A DNA stretch of 64,000 bases from Polaribacter butkevichii (GTDB taxonomy: Bacteria; Bacteroidota; Bacteroidia; Flavobacteriales; Flavobacteriaceae). Both the position numbers and the translations under genes were made by a program. Below are positions 1 to 8,606 of this stretch, in pieces. Location: contig NZ_CP150661.1 of NCBI RefSeq assembly GCF_038024105.1, forward strand, positions 1,197,001 through 1,261,000. Direction: 5' to 3'. Below the pieces are notes generated by a model that was not told the origin of the DNA, ran no database searches, and saw only the letters and a list, made by a program, of their open reading frames with translations. Numbering within the stretch: the stretch's first letter is position 1; the number at the start of each line of letters is the position of its first letter.

Positions 1-330
1 AACGGAAAAGAAAGACTTAATATACCTAAGATAGATGAAGCTTCTATCCTTTTTTTAGAAGAAGAAATTGATAAAATGGATTTAGAGCTTCCTCAAATGA
101 CTCATTTTATTCTTCCTGGAGGGCATCAATCTGTGTCATTTTGTCATATCGCTAGATGTATTTGCAGACGAGCAGAACGCTTAGTGGTAGAACTTAATGA
201 TCAAGAAAACATTAATGATGACATACTAAAATACTTAAACCGACTTTCTGACTACCTTTTTACGTTGGCACGAAAGTTGTCTAAAGACTTATCAGTAGAG
301 GAAATCAAGTGGATTCCTACAAAAAAATAA
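1..330 (+). CDS. pduO: PduO-type ATP:cob(I)alamin adenosyltransferase, C-terminal part (5' end outside window)
   Basis: The reading frame is open from base 1 and ends at 330, giving 109 codons; the start lies to the left of the window. The visible part contains the family signature GGHQSVSFCHIARCICRR followed by an ER pair, which in PduO-type enzymes lines the ATP and corrinoid site. The family is normally about 185-190 residues, so roughly 80 N-terminal residues are missing from view. The enzyme transfers the adenosyl group of ATP to cob(I)alamin to make adenosylcobalamin in the cytoplasm. No terminator is obvious before the promoter of the next gene at 450. Confidence 0.9.
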   Translation, partial: NGKERLNIPKIDEASILFLEEEIDKMDLELPQMTHFILPGGHQSVSFCHIARCICRRAERLVVELNDQENINDDILKYLNRLSDYLFTLARKLSKDLSVEEIKWIPTKK

Positions 331-449
331 TACGTTCTTTTTTTTATCGATAGAAAGAAATTTTAAATTTTATTTAACGCTTAAAGCATTCGTTTTAAGA
401 TATTAACAAAATATTAAAATAACTTCTCTATATATTTCTTAAAAAAGAC

Positions 450-479
450 TTGTATAATTCAGTAAAAAAATTATTTTTG
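450..479 (+). promoter_or_regulatory. Bacteroidota-type promoter of the DUF2795 gene
   Basis: TTG at 450-452, exactly 19 bp spacer, then TATTTTTG at 472-479. This is a full match to the -33 TTG / -7 TANNTTTG pattern of the Bacteroidota housekeeping sigma factor. The -7 element ends 21 bases before the ATG at 501. Confidence 0.75.
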
Positions 480-500
480 CACAAAATTAAACATTAAGAA

Positions 501-722
501 ATGTATTGGACATTAGAATTAGCATCTTATTTAGCAGATGCGCCTTGGCCAGCAACCAAAGACGAGTTAATAGATTACGCTATTAGAACTGGATCTCCTT
601 TAGAAGTAGTAGAAAACCTACAAGATATAGAAGATGAAGGTGATGCGTATGATTCAATTGTTGAAATTTGGCCAGATTATCCTACCGAAGATGATTATCT
701 TTGGAATGAGGATGAATACTAA
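501..722 (+). CDS. DUF2795 family small acidic protein
   Basis: 73 residues with no signal peptide or membrane segment. It starts MYWTLELASYLADAPWPATK and is strongly acidic towards the C-terminus (DDYLWNEDEY). The pattern of a short helix, APWPATKDELIDYA, and a VVENLQDIEDEGDAY helix matches DUF2795, a small helical domain of unknown role. It has its own consensus promoter at 450 and is followed by a terminator at 741, so it is probably monocistronic although secA lies next on the same strand. The molecular function is unknown. Confidence 0.85.
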   Translation: MYWTLELASYLADAPWPATKDELIDYAIRTGSPLEVVENLQDIEDEGDAYDSIVEIWPDYPTEDDYLWNEDEY

Positions 723-740
723 ACATAATAATAAAATTTA

Positions 741-767
741 AAAAGTCTCTATGGAGGCTTTTTTTTT
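741..767 (+). terminator. Rho-independent terminator after the DUF2795 gene
   Basis: AAAAGTCTC and GGAGGCTTTT form a stem with one G-U pair and a short loop, followed by a run of nine or more T. It separates the small gene from secA. Confidence 0.7.
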
Positions 768-865
768 GTTTTCTCCTAAACTAGAAAACTGTTTTTCAGG
801 GTTTTAAAAAAAACCTAATACAGAACTATAATATAGTTATTAATTTAACTAAAAATAACATAATA

Positions 866-3800
866 ATGAATATTTTAAATTCAGTAATCAAACTTTTTGT
901 TGGTGATAAACAACAAAAAGATTTAAAAATTTTACAACCTGTTGTTGAAAACGTAAAAAAATTCGAAATAGAATTCTCTAAACTTTCTAATGATGGTTTA
1001 AGGGCAAAAACTATAGAATTTAAAGAAAGAATAAAAACAGCTACTAAACAGTTTGATGATAAAATTACTGAGTTAGAAACAGAAGCTAAAACAGCAAACA
1101 TAGATCGTCAAGAAGATATTTATACAGAAATAGATGCACTAAAAGATGAAGCGTACAAAGTTTCTGAAGAAACTTTACTTACAATAATGCCAGAAGCTTT
1201 TGCCGTTGTTAAAGAAACAGCAAAACGTTTTGTAGAAAATAAAGAAATAGAAGTAACAGCAACTCCTTATGACAGAGAATTATCTGCAGAAAGAGATAAT
1301 GTTACTTTAGATAATGACAAGGCGTTATGGGCAAATTCTTGGGACGCAGCAGGAAAACCTGTTACTTGGGATATGGTTCATTACGATGTACAATTAATTG
1401 GTGGTTCTGTTTTACACCAAGGTAAAGTTGCAGAAATGATGACTGGTGAAGGAAAAACATTAGTTTCTACCTTACCAGTATACTTAAATGCATTAACAGG
1501 TAATGGAGTACATTTAGTTACCGTAAATGATTATTTAGCAAAACGTGATAAAGCGTGGATGGGACCTCTTTTTGAGTTTCATGGTTTTACCACAGATTGT
1601 ATCGATTATCACCAACCAAATTCTGATGCACGTAGAAAAGCCTACAATGCAGACATTACCTATGGTACAAATAACGAATTTGGTTTCGATTATTTACGTG
1701 ATAATATGGCGAGTTCTAAAGATGATTTAGTGCAACGTGCACCAAATTATGCTATTATTGATGAAGTAGATTCGGTTTTAATTGATGACGCAAGAACTCC
1801 TTTAATTATCTCTGGACCTGTACCACAAGGAGACAGACATGAATTTAACGATTTAAAACCTTTAGTATCTGATTTAGTTACTTTACAAAAACAACATTTA
1901 GTAGGTGTTTTTGCTGAAGCAAAAAAATTAATAGCAGAAGGAAATGATAAAGATGGCGGATTCTTATTATTAAGAGTTTACAGAGGTTTGCCTAAAAACA
2001 AAGCCTTAATTAAATTTTTATCACAAGAAGGTAATAAACAAATCTTGCAGAAAACAGAAAATTACTACATGCAAGATAATAACAAATTAATGCCACAAGT
2101 AGATGAAGATCTTTGGTTTGTTGTTGAAGAAAAAAATAATCAGATTGATTTAACTGATAAAGGGATTGCACATTTATCAAATAAAACAGATAACGATAGT
2201 TTCTTTGTTTTACCAGATATTGGTGTAAAAATTGGTGAAATTGACAATTCTGACCTTAGTAAAGAAGAAAAAGCGGCTCAAAAAGAAGAGTTATACAAAG
2301 ACTTTAGCATAAAAAGCGAGCGTATCCATACCATGAATCAACTTTTAAAAGCATACACTGTTTTTGAAAAAGATGTAGAGTATGTAGTAATGGACAATAA
2401 AGTAATGATTGTTGATGAACAAACAGGTCGTATTATGGACGGTCGTCGTTATTCAGACGGATTACACCAAGCAATTGAAGCAAAAGAAAATGTAAAAATT
2501 GAAGATGCTACACAAACATTTGCTACCGTAACATTACAAAACTACTTTAGAATGTACAGAAAACTGTCTGGTATGACAGGTACAGCAATCACAGAAGCTG
2601 GTGAGTTATGGGAAATCTACAAATTAGATGTTGTAGAAATTCCTACAAACAAACCAATTCAAAGAGATGATAAAGAAGATTTAATTTACAAAACTGCACG
2701 TGAAAAATACAATGCAGTTATTGAAGATATTGTAAAACTAGTTGAACAAAACAGACCGGTTTTAGTAGGTACAACTTCTGTAGAAATTTCTGAATTATTA
2801 GGTAGAATGTTACAAATGCGTAAAATTCCTCATAATATTTTAAATGCAAAATTGCATAAAAGAGAAGCAGATGTAGTAGCAGAAGCAGGAAAACCAGGTG
2901 TGGTTACCATTGCAACCAACATGGCAGGGCGTGGTACAGATATTAAATTAACAGACGAAGTTAAAAAAGCTGGTGGTTTAGCTATTATTGGTACAGAAAG
3001 ACACGATTCTAGACGTGTAGACAGACAGTTACGTGGACGTGCTGGTAGACAAGGTGATGTTGGGTCAACTCAATTTTACGTTGCCTTAGATGATAATTTA
3101 ATGCGTCTTTTTGGTTCAGACAGAATTGCAAAAATGATGGATAGAATGGGCTTAAAAGAAGGTGAAGTAATTCAGCATTCTATGATTAGCAAATCTATTG
3201 AAAGAGCTCAAAAGAAAGTAGAAGAAAACAACTTTGGTATTCGTAAACGTTTGTTAGAGTATGATGATATTATGAACGCTCAACGTGAGTTTGTATACAA
3301 AAGAAGACGTCATGCATTAGATGGTAAACGTTTACAAGTAGATATTGCAAACATGATTTTTGATACATGCGAATCTATTATCAACAACAATAAAGCTGCA
3401 AAAGATTTTCAGAATTTCGAATTTGAATTGATCAAATTCTCTTCAATGACCTCTCCTTTTACAGAAGAAGAATTTGAAAAACTTTCTGAAAGTGAATTGG
3501 CAGATAAATTATACGAAATAGTTGCAGCACATTACAAAAACAAAATTGAAAGAAATGCCGTTTTAGCATATCCTGTTATTAAAGATGTTTTTGAAAACGA
3601 AGGCGATAGATACGAGCGTATTGTGGTGCCTTTTACAGATGGAATTAAATCTTTACAAGTTGTAACCAACCTAAAAGAAGCTTATGAAACTGAAGGAAAA
3701 AGTTTAATTACAGATTTCGAGAAAAACATCACTTTAGCAATTATTGACGAAAATTGGAAAGATCATTTACGTAAAATGGACGATTTAAAACAATCTGTAC

Positions 3801-4207
3801 AAAATGCGTCTTATGAACAAAAAGATCCTTTATTAATTTACAAGTTTGAAGCTTTTGAATTATTTAAAACAACCGTTGATGATATTAACAAAGAAGTATT
3901 ATCTTTCTTGTTTAAAGGAGAATTACCAGAGCAAAATGTAAATCAAATATCAGAGGCGCGTCAACAAAAAAGAGAGCGTTTAAACACTTCTAAAGAAGAT
4001 GTTCAAAACTCTACAGAACAAGCCATACAAAACTCTAAACCTCAACAATCAGAACCTGTTGAAACCATTATTCGAGATCAACCTAAAATTGGTAGAAATG
4101 AACATGTTACCATTAAAAACGTAATGAGTGGAGAAGAAAAAGGAGTAAAATACAAACAGGCAATTCCTTTAATAGCTAAAGGAGAATGGGTGTTGGTAAA
4201 TAAATAA
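866..4207 (+). CDS. secA: Preprotein translocase ATPase SecA
   Basis: 1113 residues. SecA is the cytoplasmic motor that pushes unfolded preproteins through SecYEG. Visible motifs are Walker A (MTGEGKTL, about residue 193), Walker B with [16 protein letters not shown] (about 296), SGMTGTA (about 568), [10 protein letters not shown] (about 690) and [16 protein letters not shown] (about 712). It is some 200 residues longer than E. coli SecA; much of the excess is a family insertion around residues 335-430, between the DDARTP motif and the DxxTGR region, as is usual in Bacteroidota. The C-terminus ends GEWVLVNK and lacks the CxCxSGx8CH zinc tail used for SecB binding. The start at 866 follows an A+T-rich leader. 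Confidence 0.98.
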   Translation: MNILNSVIKLFVGDKQQKDLKILQPVVENVKKFEIEFSKLSNDGLRAKTIEFKERIKTATKQFDDKITELETEAKTANIDRQEDIYTEIDALKDEAYKVSEETLLTIMPEAFAVVKETAKRFVENKEIEVTATPYDRELSAERDNVTLDNDKALWANSWDAAGKPVTWDMVHYDVQLIGGSVLHQGKVAEMMTGEGKTLVSTLPVYLNALTGNGVHLVTVNDYLAKRDKAWMGPLFEFHGFTTDCIDYHQPNSDARRKAYNADITYGTNNEFGFDYLRDNMASSKDDLVQRAPNYAIIDEVDSVLIDDARTPLIISGPVPQGDRHEFNDLKPLVSDLVTLQKQHLVGVFAEAKKLIAEGNDKDGGFLLLRVYRGLPKNKALIKFLSQEGNKQILQKTENYYMQDNNKLMPQVDEDLWFVVEEKNNQIDLTDKGIAHLSNKTDNDSFFVLPDIGVKIGEIDNSDLSKEEKAAQKEELYKDFSIKSERIHTMNQLLKAYTVFEKDVEYVVMDNKVMIVDEQTGRIMDGRRYSDGLHQAIEAKENVKIEDATQTFATVTLQNYFRMYRKLSGMTGTAITEAGELWEIYKLDVVEIPTNKPIQRDDKEDLIYKTAREKYNAVIEDIVKLVEQNRPVLVGTTSVEISELLGRMLQMRKIPHNILNAKLHKREADVVAEAGKPGVVTIATNMAGRGTDIKLTDEVKKAGGLAIIGTERHDSRRVDRQLRGRAGRQGDVGSTQFYVALDDNLMRLFGSDRIAKMMDRMGLKEGEVIQHSMISKSIERAQKKVEENNFGIRKRLLEYDDIMNAQREFVYKRRRHALDGKRLQVDIANMIFDTCESIINNNKAAKDFQNFEFELIKFSSMTSPFTEEEFEKLSESELADKLYEIVAAHYKNKIERNAVLAYPVIKDVFENEGDRYERIVVPFTDGIKSLQVVTNLKEAYETEGKSLITDFEKNITLAIIDENWKDHLRKMDDLKQSVQNASYEQKDPLLIYKFEAFELFKTTVDDINKEVLSFLFKGELPEQNVNQISEARQQKRERLNTSKEDVQNSTEQAIQNSKPQQSEPVETIIRDQPKIGRNEHVTIKNVMSGEEKGVKYKQAIPLIAKGEWVLVNK

Positions 4208-4210
4208 AAA

Positions 4211-4277
4211 CAAATCCTGTTTTACAGGATTTTACATAAATAAAAAACCGTTTAGAAAATTTCTAAACGGTTTTTTT
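4211..4277. terminator. Tandem hairpins between convergent secA and folE
   Basis: Two hairpins. AATCCTGT/ACAGGATT lies at about 4213-4231. The second, CCGTTTAGAAA/TTTCTAAACGG with flanking A and T runs, lies at 4242-4277. The second is symmetrical with A-tract on one side and T-tract on the other, so it can end transcripts from both directions. Confidence 0.85.
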
Positions 4278-4312
4278 ATAACTTATATTTTAATTAAAAA
4301 TAAATCAAAGTT

Positions 4313-5002
4313 TTATTCAAAACTTGTTTTCATCTTTAAATATTCTAAAAATTCTCTTTTTGTTTCTTTCTGCTTAAACTTACCACCAAATTCTGCTGTA
4401 ACAGTAGAACTTTCTATATCTTTAATTCCTCTAGAGTTTACACACAAATGTTTAGCATCAATAACACAAGCAACATCTTCTACACCTAAAGCTTCTTGCA
4501 TTGCTTGTACAATTTGCATTGTTAAGCGCTCTTGCACCTGAGGTCTTTTAGAAAAATATTCGACAATTCTATTCATTTTAGAAAGCCCTATTACTTTACC
4601 ATCAGAAATATAAGCAACATGTGCTCTACCAATAATTGGTAATAAATGATGCTCACAAGTAGAATAAACCACAATGTTTCTCTCTACCAACATTTCACCA
4701 TAATTGTAATTATTGTCAAACGTAGAAGCCTTTGGCATATTTTTAGGATTTAATCCCATAAATAGTTCATTTACAAAAGATTTAGCCACCCTTCTTGGAG
4801 TTCCTTGTAAACTATCATCTGTTAAATCCATTCCTAAAGTGGTTAAAATATCTTTTACACTTTCTTGGATTCTTTCAATTTTTTCTTCGTCAGAAATATC
4901 AAAAGCATCTGCTCTTAACGGAGTTTTAGCTGATGTACCAACGTGGTTCTCTCCTATTTCTTCAATTCTTTCGTCATTCATTTTGCTGCTTAATTCAAAC
5001 AT
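4313..5002 (-). CDS. folE: GTP cyclohydrolase I
   Basis: 229 residues. FolE converts GTP to 7,8-dihydroneopterin triphosphate, the entry step of folate and pterin synthesis. The zinc ligands of the type I enzyme are present: C116 and H119 in STCEHHLLPI and C187 in HLCVNSRGI. GLSKMNRIVEYFSKRPQVQE is the usual catalytic helix. The N-terminal 30 residues are variable, and an alternative start at Met8 is possible. A TAAATTTG element 19 bases upstream is a candidate -7 box. hisS lies 86 bp upstream on the same strand. Confidence 0.97.
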   Translation of the reverse strand: MFELSSKMNDERIEEIGENHVGTSAKTPLRADAFDISDEEKIERIQESVKDILTTLGMDLTDDSLQGTPRRVAKSFVNELFMGLNPKNMPKASTFDNNYNYGEMLVERNIVVYSTCEHHLLPIIGRAHVAYISDGKVIGLSKMNRIVEYFSKRPQVQERLTMQIVQAMQEALGVEDVACVIDAKHLCVNSRGIKDIESSTVTAEFGGKFKQKETKREFLEYLKMKTSFE

Positions 5003-5021
5003 TTCATTCTTTATTAAAGTG

Positions 5022-5029
5022 CAAATTTA
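5022..5029 (-). promoter_or_regulatory. Candidate -7 promoter element of folE
   Basis: TAAATTTG on the minus strand fits TANNTTTG and ends 19 bases before the folE ATG. No TTG is present at the expected -33 position, so support is partial. Confidence 0.4.
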
Positions 5030-5088
5030 CGTGTTTGCAACGTATTATCTTAGTTTCCTAATCAATAAAAATTATAAAACTATAATTT

Positions 5089-6456
5089 TTATATTTTTAG
5101 CTTTGTTACCAAATCCATTAAAGTACAATCTGTTTGCTCTCCAGAAATCATGTTTTTTAAGGTAAAAACATCATCTTCAACTTTAGAAACAACATATTCT
5201 ATTTCTCTATTGGTAACGTATTTCCATTGTCGTTTTTGCGCCTTATTACTTTCACCTAAATCCGGATAAAATTCCGATTTTATTCCATTTTCTCTCAAAC
5301 TTTTAATCGCTTTCATTTTAAGCACATCTGTTGAAGCTTCAAAATTTAAGAAAATTACTTTCGGCTTTGGGTTATCAACTGCTTTAAACAAACCTAATTC
5401 TTCTAAAACTAAATAAATTCTATCCAATCCAAAAGAAATTCCAACTCCAGAAACATCTTTTAATCCAAAAATTCCTGTTAAGTCATCATATCTTCCACCG
5501 CCACCAATAGAGCCCATTTTTACACCTTTAGGAGCTGCAACTTCAAAAATAGCACCTGTGTAATAATTTAATCCTCTGGCCAAAGTTACATCTACTTCTA
5601 AAGCTGCCGTTTCTAAACCTAATTCCTCTATAGAATTAATAACAAAACGCAACTCTTCTACTCCACTCGTTCCTTCTTCTGAAGTTGACAACATACTTTC
5701 TAAAGAAGCCAATTTATCTAAATTAGAACCCGTAAAATCGAACAAAGGTTGCACTTTTTCAATGGCATCTTCTGTAATTCCTTTAGACAGCATTTCTTTA
5801 ACAACACCTTCTTTACCTATTTTATCTAGTTTGTCTAAAGCAACTGTAAAATCGATTAATTTATCTTGCGCTCCAATAACTTCTGCAATACCAGAAAGTA
5901 TTTTTCTATTATTTATTTTAACTGTAGTTCCTGCTAAACCTAATTTGGTAAAAACAGTATCGTACAATTGTATAAACTCTACCTCTTGCCATAAAGATTT
6001 ACTTCCCACAACATCTGCATCACATTGAAAAAACTCTCTAAAACGTCCTTTTTGTGGTCTATCTGCTCTCCAAACTGGTTGTACTTGATATCTTTTAAAA
6101 GGAAATGTAATTTCATTTTGATGTTGTACAACGTAACGCGCAAAAGGCACTGTTAAATCGTAACGCAACGCTTTTTCTGATATTTGAGTGGTAACTTTTA
6201 AACTATTTTTTTCTGATAAAAGTGTAGCATCTGCTTTCTTTAAAAAATCACCAGAATTTAAAATCTTAAAAATAAGTCTATCTCCTTCTTCACCATATTT
6301 CCCCATTAAGGTAGATGAGTTTTCAAAACTTGGAGTTTCAATAGGTTGAAATCCAAATGTTTCAAAACTAGTTTTAATCGTATTCATAATATAGGTACGA
6401 TTTGCTACTTCTGTTGGCGAAAAATCTCTGGTTCCTTTTGGTATGCTTGGTTTCAT
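5089..6456 (-). CDS. hisS: Histidyl-tRNA synthetase
   Basis: 455 residues; a class II aminoacyl-tRNA synthetase charging tRNA-His. Class II motif 2 is seen as RADRPQKGRFREFFQCDAD, the histidine-specific loop as LARGLNYYTGAIFEV, and motif 3 as GVGISFGLDRIYL. The C-terminal anticodon-binding domain follows from about residue 360 (PKPKVIFLNF). Length is normal. The 97-bp spacer upstream, towards the YihY gene, is A+T-rich with short TTAATTGATT repeats and no clear promoter. Confidence 0.97.
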   Translation of the reverse strand: MKPSIPKGTRDFSPTEVANRTYIMNTIKTSFETFGFQPIETPSFENSSTLMGKYGEEGDRLIFKILNSGDFLKKADATLLSEKNSLKVTTQISEKALRYDLTVPFARYVVQHQNEITFPFKRYQVQPVWRADRPQKGRFREFFQCDADVVGSKSLWQEVEFIQLYDTVFTKLGLAGTTVKINNRKILSGIAEVIGAQDKLIDFTVALDKLDKIGKEGVVKEMLSKGITEDAIEKVQPLFDFTGSNLDKLASLESMLSTSEEGTSGVEELRFVINSIEELGLETAALEVDVTLARGLNYYTGAIFEVAAPKGVKMGSIGGGGRYDDLTGIFGLKDVSGVGISFGLDRIYLVLEELGLFKAVDNPKPKVIFLNFEASTDVLKMKAIKSLRENGIKSEFYPDLGESNKAQKRQWKYVTNREIEYVVSKVEDDVFTLKNMISGEQTDCTLMDLVTKLKI

Positions 6457-6553
6457 ATAAATCAGTAATCAGTGTTCAATTATAAGTTATCAATGGTTAA
6501 TTGATTGTTATTAATTGATTATTATTAATTGAGTCGGCAAATATCGTGAAAAA

Positions 6554-7501
6554 TTATACTTTTTTAGGTGTTGTAAAGGTTTTATTTCTTCGTCTTAAAC
6601 TATATAAAGAAGCATTTAACTCAAAACCTAACAGCAGAATTATGGCATTTAACCATACAAATAACATTAAGATTAAAAGTGTACCAATAGAACCATATAA
6701 TTGATTGTATTGTGCAAATTTTACAACGTAAATACCAAATAAATAAAAGGTAAATAAAGAAACCACGGTAGTTAAAATTGCGCCTGCAGAAAAGAATTTT
6801 GTTTCTTTTCCTTGCTTTGTACCATACCTAAAAAGTAAAGAAACAATAGTAAATAGCATTATTAGAAATAGTGCATTTTTACCTAAAAGAAATAGATTTA
6901 AATCGCTTGTATTTAACCAACCTGTTTCATCTATTTTAGACAACGCTACTTGGTATAATATAAGTGATGTAATGGTTACAATTAAGAAAAACGACATCAA
7001 TAAAGATACACCTAACGAAATAAAATAAGATCTAAAAACATTTCTAACATCTGTTACGTGATACGAATATTCAAAACCACCAAAAATAGCATTCACACCA
7101 TTTGTCATTAAAAAAATAGATAATAGAAAACCAAAAGAAAGCAAGCCTCCGTATTGATTGTTAATAATATCTCCAATTACCGTGTTTACCGCTTCAAAAG
7201 TTTGTGGTGGTAAAATTTCTTTTATAAATGAAAATAATCCTTCTTGAAAACCTTCTATAGGAATGTACGGAATTAGTGTAAGAATAAATAGCATAAAAGG
7301 AAAAACGGCCATAAAAAAACTGAATGCAATTCCGCCTGCTCTTGTAGTTAAAGCACCTTTTACAATACCTATAATGTACATTTCTATTACATCATACAAA
7401 GACATACCTTGTAACCCTGGTACTTTTATTTTCTTGCCAAATTTAACCAAGAGGTTTACAACTGGTATTTTTTCTAGCTTGTCTTCTATTTCTTTTGTCA
7501 T
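6554..7501 (-). CDS. YihY/BrkB family inner-membrane protein
   Basis: 315 residues with about six hydrophobic segments, starting with the one containing AGGIAFSFFMAVFPFMLFI (about residues 56-75) and ending with SIGTLLILMLFVWLNAIILL. This is the YihY/BrkB (formerly 'ribonuclease BN') family, whose transport or structural role is not established; despite old annotation it is not a nuclease. It sits between hisS and the pentapeptide gene on the same strand with spacers of about 100-140 bp, so joint transcription is possible but not shown. Confidence 0.92.
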   Translation of the reverse strand: MTKEIEDKLEKIPVVNLLVKFGKKIKVPGLQGMSLYDVIEMYIIGIVKGALTTRAGGIAFSFFMAVFPFMLFILTLIPYIPIEGFQEGLFSFIKEILPPQTFEAVNTVIGDIINNQYGGLLSFGFLLSIFLMTNGVNAIFGGFEYSYHVTDVRNVFRSYFISLGVSLLMSFFLIVTITSLILYQVALSKIDETGWLNTSDLNLFLLGKNALFLIMLFTIVSLLFRYGTKQGKETKFFSAGAILTTVVSLFTFYLFGIYVVKFAQYNQLYGSIGTLLILMLFVWLNAIILLLGFELNASLYSLRRRNKTFTTPKKV

Positions 7502-7639
7502 TAATTTAGTTTCAAAGGAACAAATTTGTAGCGATTTACAGTTTTATAAGTTACAAAGGTTAAAACTTTAAATTAGTTCCTTTGTGTTTTTATACTTCTA
7601 ATAATACTTAATAACATTTGTTCTATTTCTCTTGATAAT

Positions 7640-8212
7640 TTATTCAACCACAATTTTATATTCTGATAAAAGGCCTACAATATTTTCCTTACTAAACTTA
7701 GCACCTTTTATTTGATTTTTTTCTGGATTGATATTAAAATTATATGCCGTTCTAAAATCTGACTTTTCTATATTAGTTCTGCCAAAAACAGCCCCTTTAA
7801 AATCGCAATTATCAAAAACAGCATTTGTTAACATACTTTCTGTAAAATCTACTTCTTGTAAGTTACAGTCTTTAAATGTTGTTTTTGGTATTTTTAGTTG
7901 ATAAAAACTAGCAAAACTTAATTGACATTCCTTAAAACTAAACTGTAATAAAAAAGGATCACATCCATTAAATTTTACACCTATCATTTTACAATTGATA
8001 AAATTAACATCCTTAAAAGCTGTATGATCTACAATTGTATTACTAAAATTACAATCGAAAAATTCACATTCTATAAACTGTATATTGGAAGCATGAATTC
8101 CTTCGAAATTACAGTTAGAAAACATACAATTTTCATATTCTCCTTTTTCTATTTTTGTTTTTGTAAAATCAATTTTAGAGTATTCTTCGCTATCAAAATA
8201 ATTGTCTGTCAT
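7640..8212 (-). CDS. Pentapeptide-repeat protein, Qnr/McbG-like
   Basis: 190 residues built almost entirely of pentapeptide units with the central F/L every five residues (for example CMFSNCNFEG, CNFSNTIVDH, CDFKGAVFGR). Such proteins fold as a right-handed quadrilateral beta-helix. The C-terminal tail (NFNINPEKNQIKGAKF, then GLLSEYKIVVE) resembles the dimerisation tail of Qnr/McbG proteins that mimic DNA and protect gyrase. That resemblance is by eye only; a role in topoisomerase protection is inference. It follows the NlpE-like gene by 17 bp and probably belongs to the nadC-peptidase-lipoprotein transcript. Confidence 0.85.
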   Translation of the reverse strand: MTDNYFDSEEYSKIDFTKTKIEKGEYENCMFSNCNFEGIHASNIQFIECEFFDCNFSNTIVDHTAFKDVNFINCKMIGVKFNGCDPFLLQFSFKECQLSFASFYQLKIPKTTFKDCNLQEVDFTESMLTNAVFDNCDFKGAVFGRTNIEKSDFRTAYNFNINPEKNQIKGAKFSKENIVGLLSEYKIVVE

Positions 8213-8229
8213 CTAATAATTTTAAACGC

Positions 8230-8598
8230 TTAGTTTTGTTTTATCAATTTATAATTTAAATCACTTTTAATTATATTGCCATCAATATCTAGTAATTCGA
8301 TAAAATTTTCGCCTATTTTATACTTAAAAGGCGAGGTTTTTATATCTAAAACTAGTTTTCCTTCTACCACTAAATACTTACCAGATTCTTTAAAAACATT
8401 ACCATCACCTTTGCCTTTGTAAACTCTTTCTAAAACAAAAGTACTATCTGCATTTAGCGTCATTTTTTGCTCTATTCCTGCACAATCTCCACAAGGAAAT
8501 TCACCTGTATAAATACCTGTTACATCGATTGCTTCATTACTTTTACAAGACAAAAAAAACATACAAACAACCACTAAAATTTTTAAAATTGATTTCAT
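8230..8598 (-). CDS. NlpE-like lipoprotein (N-terminal domain only)
   Basis: 122 residues. The N-terminus is a lipoprotein signal with lipobox FLSC, giving a lipidated Cys at about residue 18. The mature part has GIYTGEFPCGDCAGIEQKM, the NlpE N-terminal motif with a CxxC pair. NlpE in E. coli is an outer-membrane lipoprotein that senses surface and copper stress; here only the N-terminal domain is present, as is common in Bacteroidota. It is 8 bp downstream of the M3 peptidase gene. The exact role is unknown. Confidence 0.88.
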   Translation of the reverse strand: MKSILKILVVVCMFFLSCKSNEAIDVTGIYTGEFPCGDCAGIEQKMTLNADSTFVLERVYKGKGDGNVFKESGKYLVVEGKLVLDIKTSPFKYKIGENFIELLDIDGNIIKSDLNYKLIKQN

Positions 8599-8606
8599 TT
8601 AAATAC

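Noticed and set aside
4713..5165. 150-residue ORF opposite folE and the hisS end
   Set aside because: It lies antisense over recognised folE sequence and has no family features.
6554..7501. YihY gene as ribonuclease BN
   Set aside because: The old RNase BN name was assigned in error; the real tRNase Z here is the gene at 21372.
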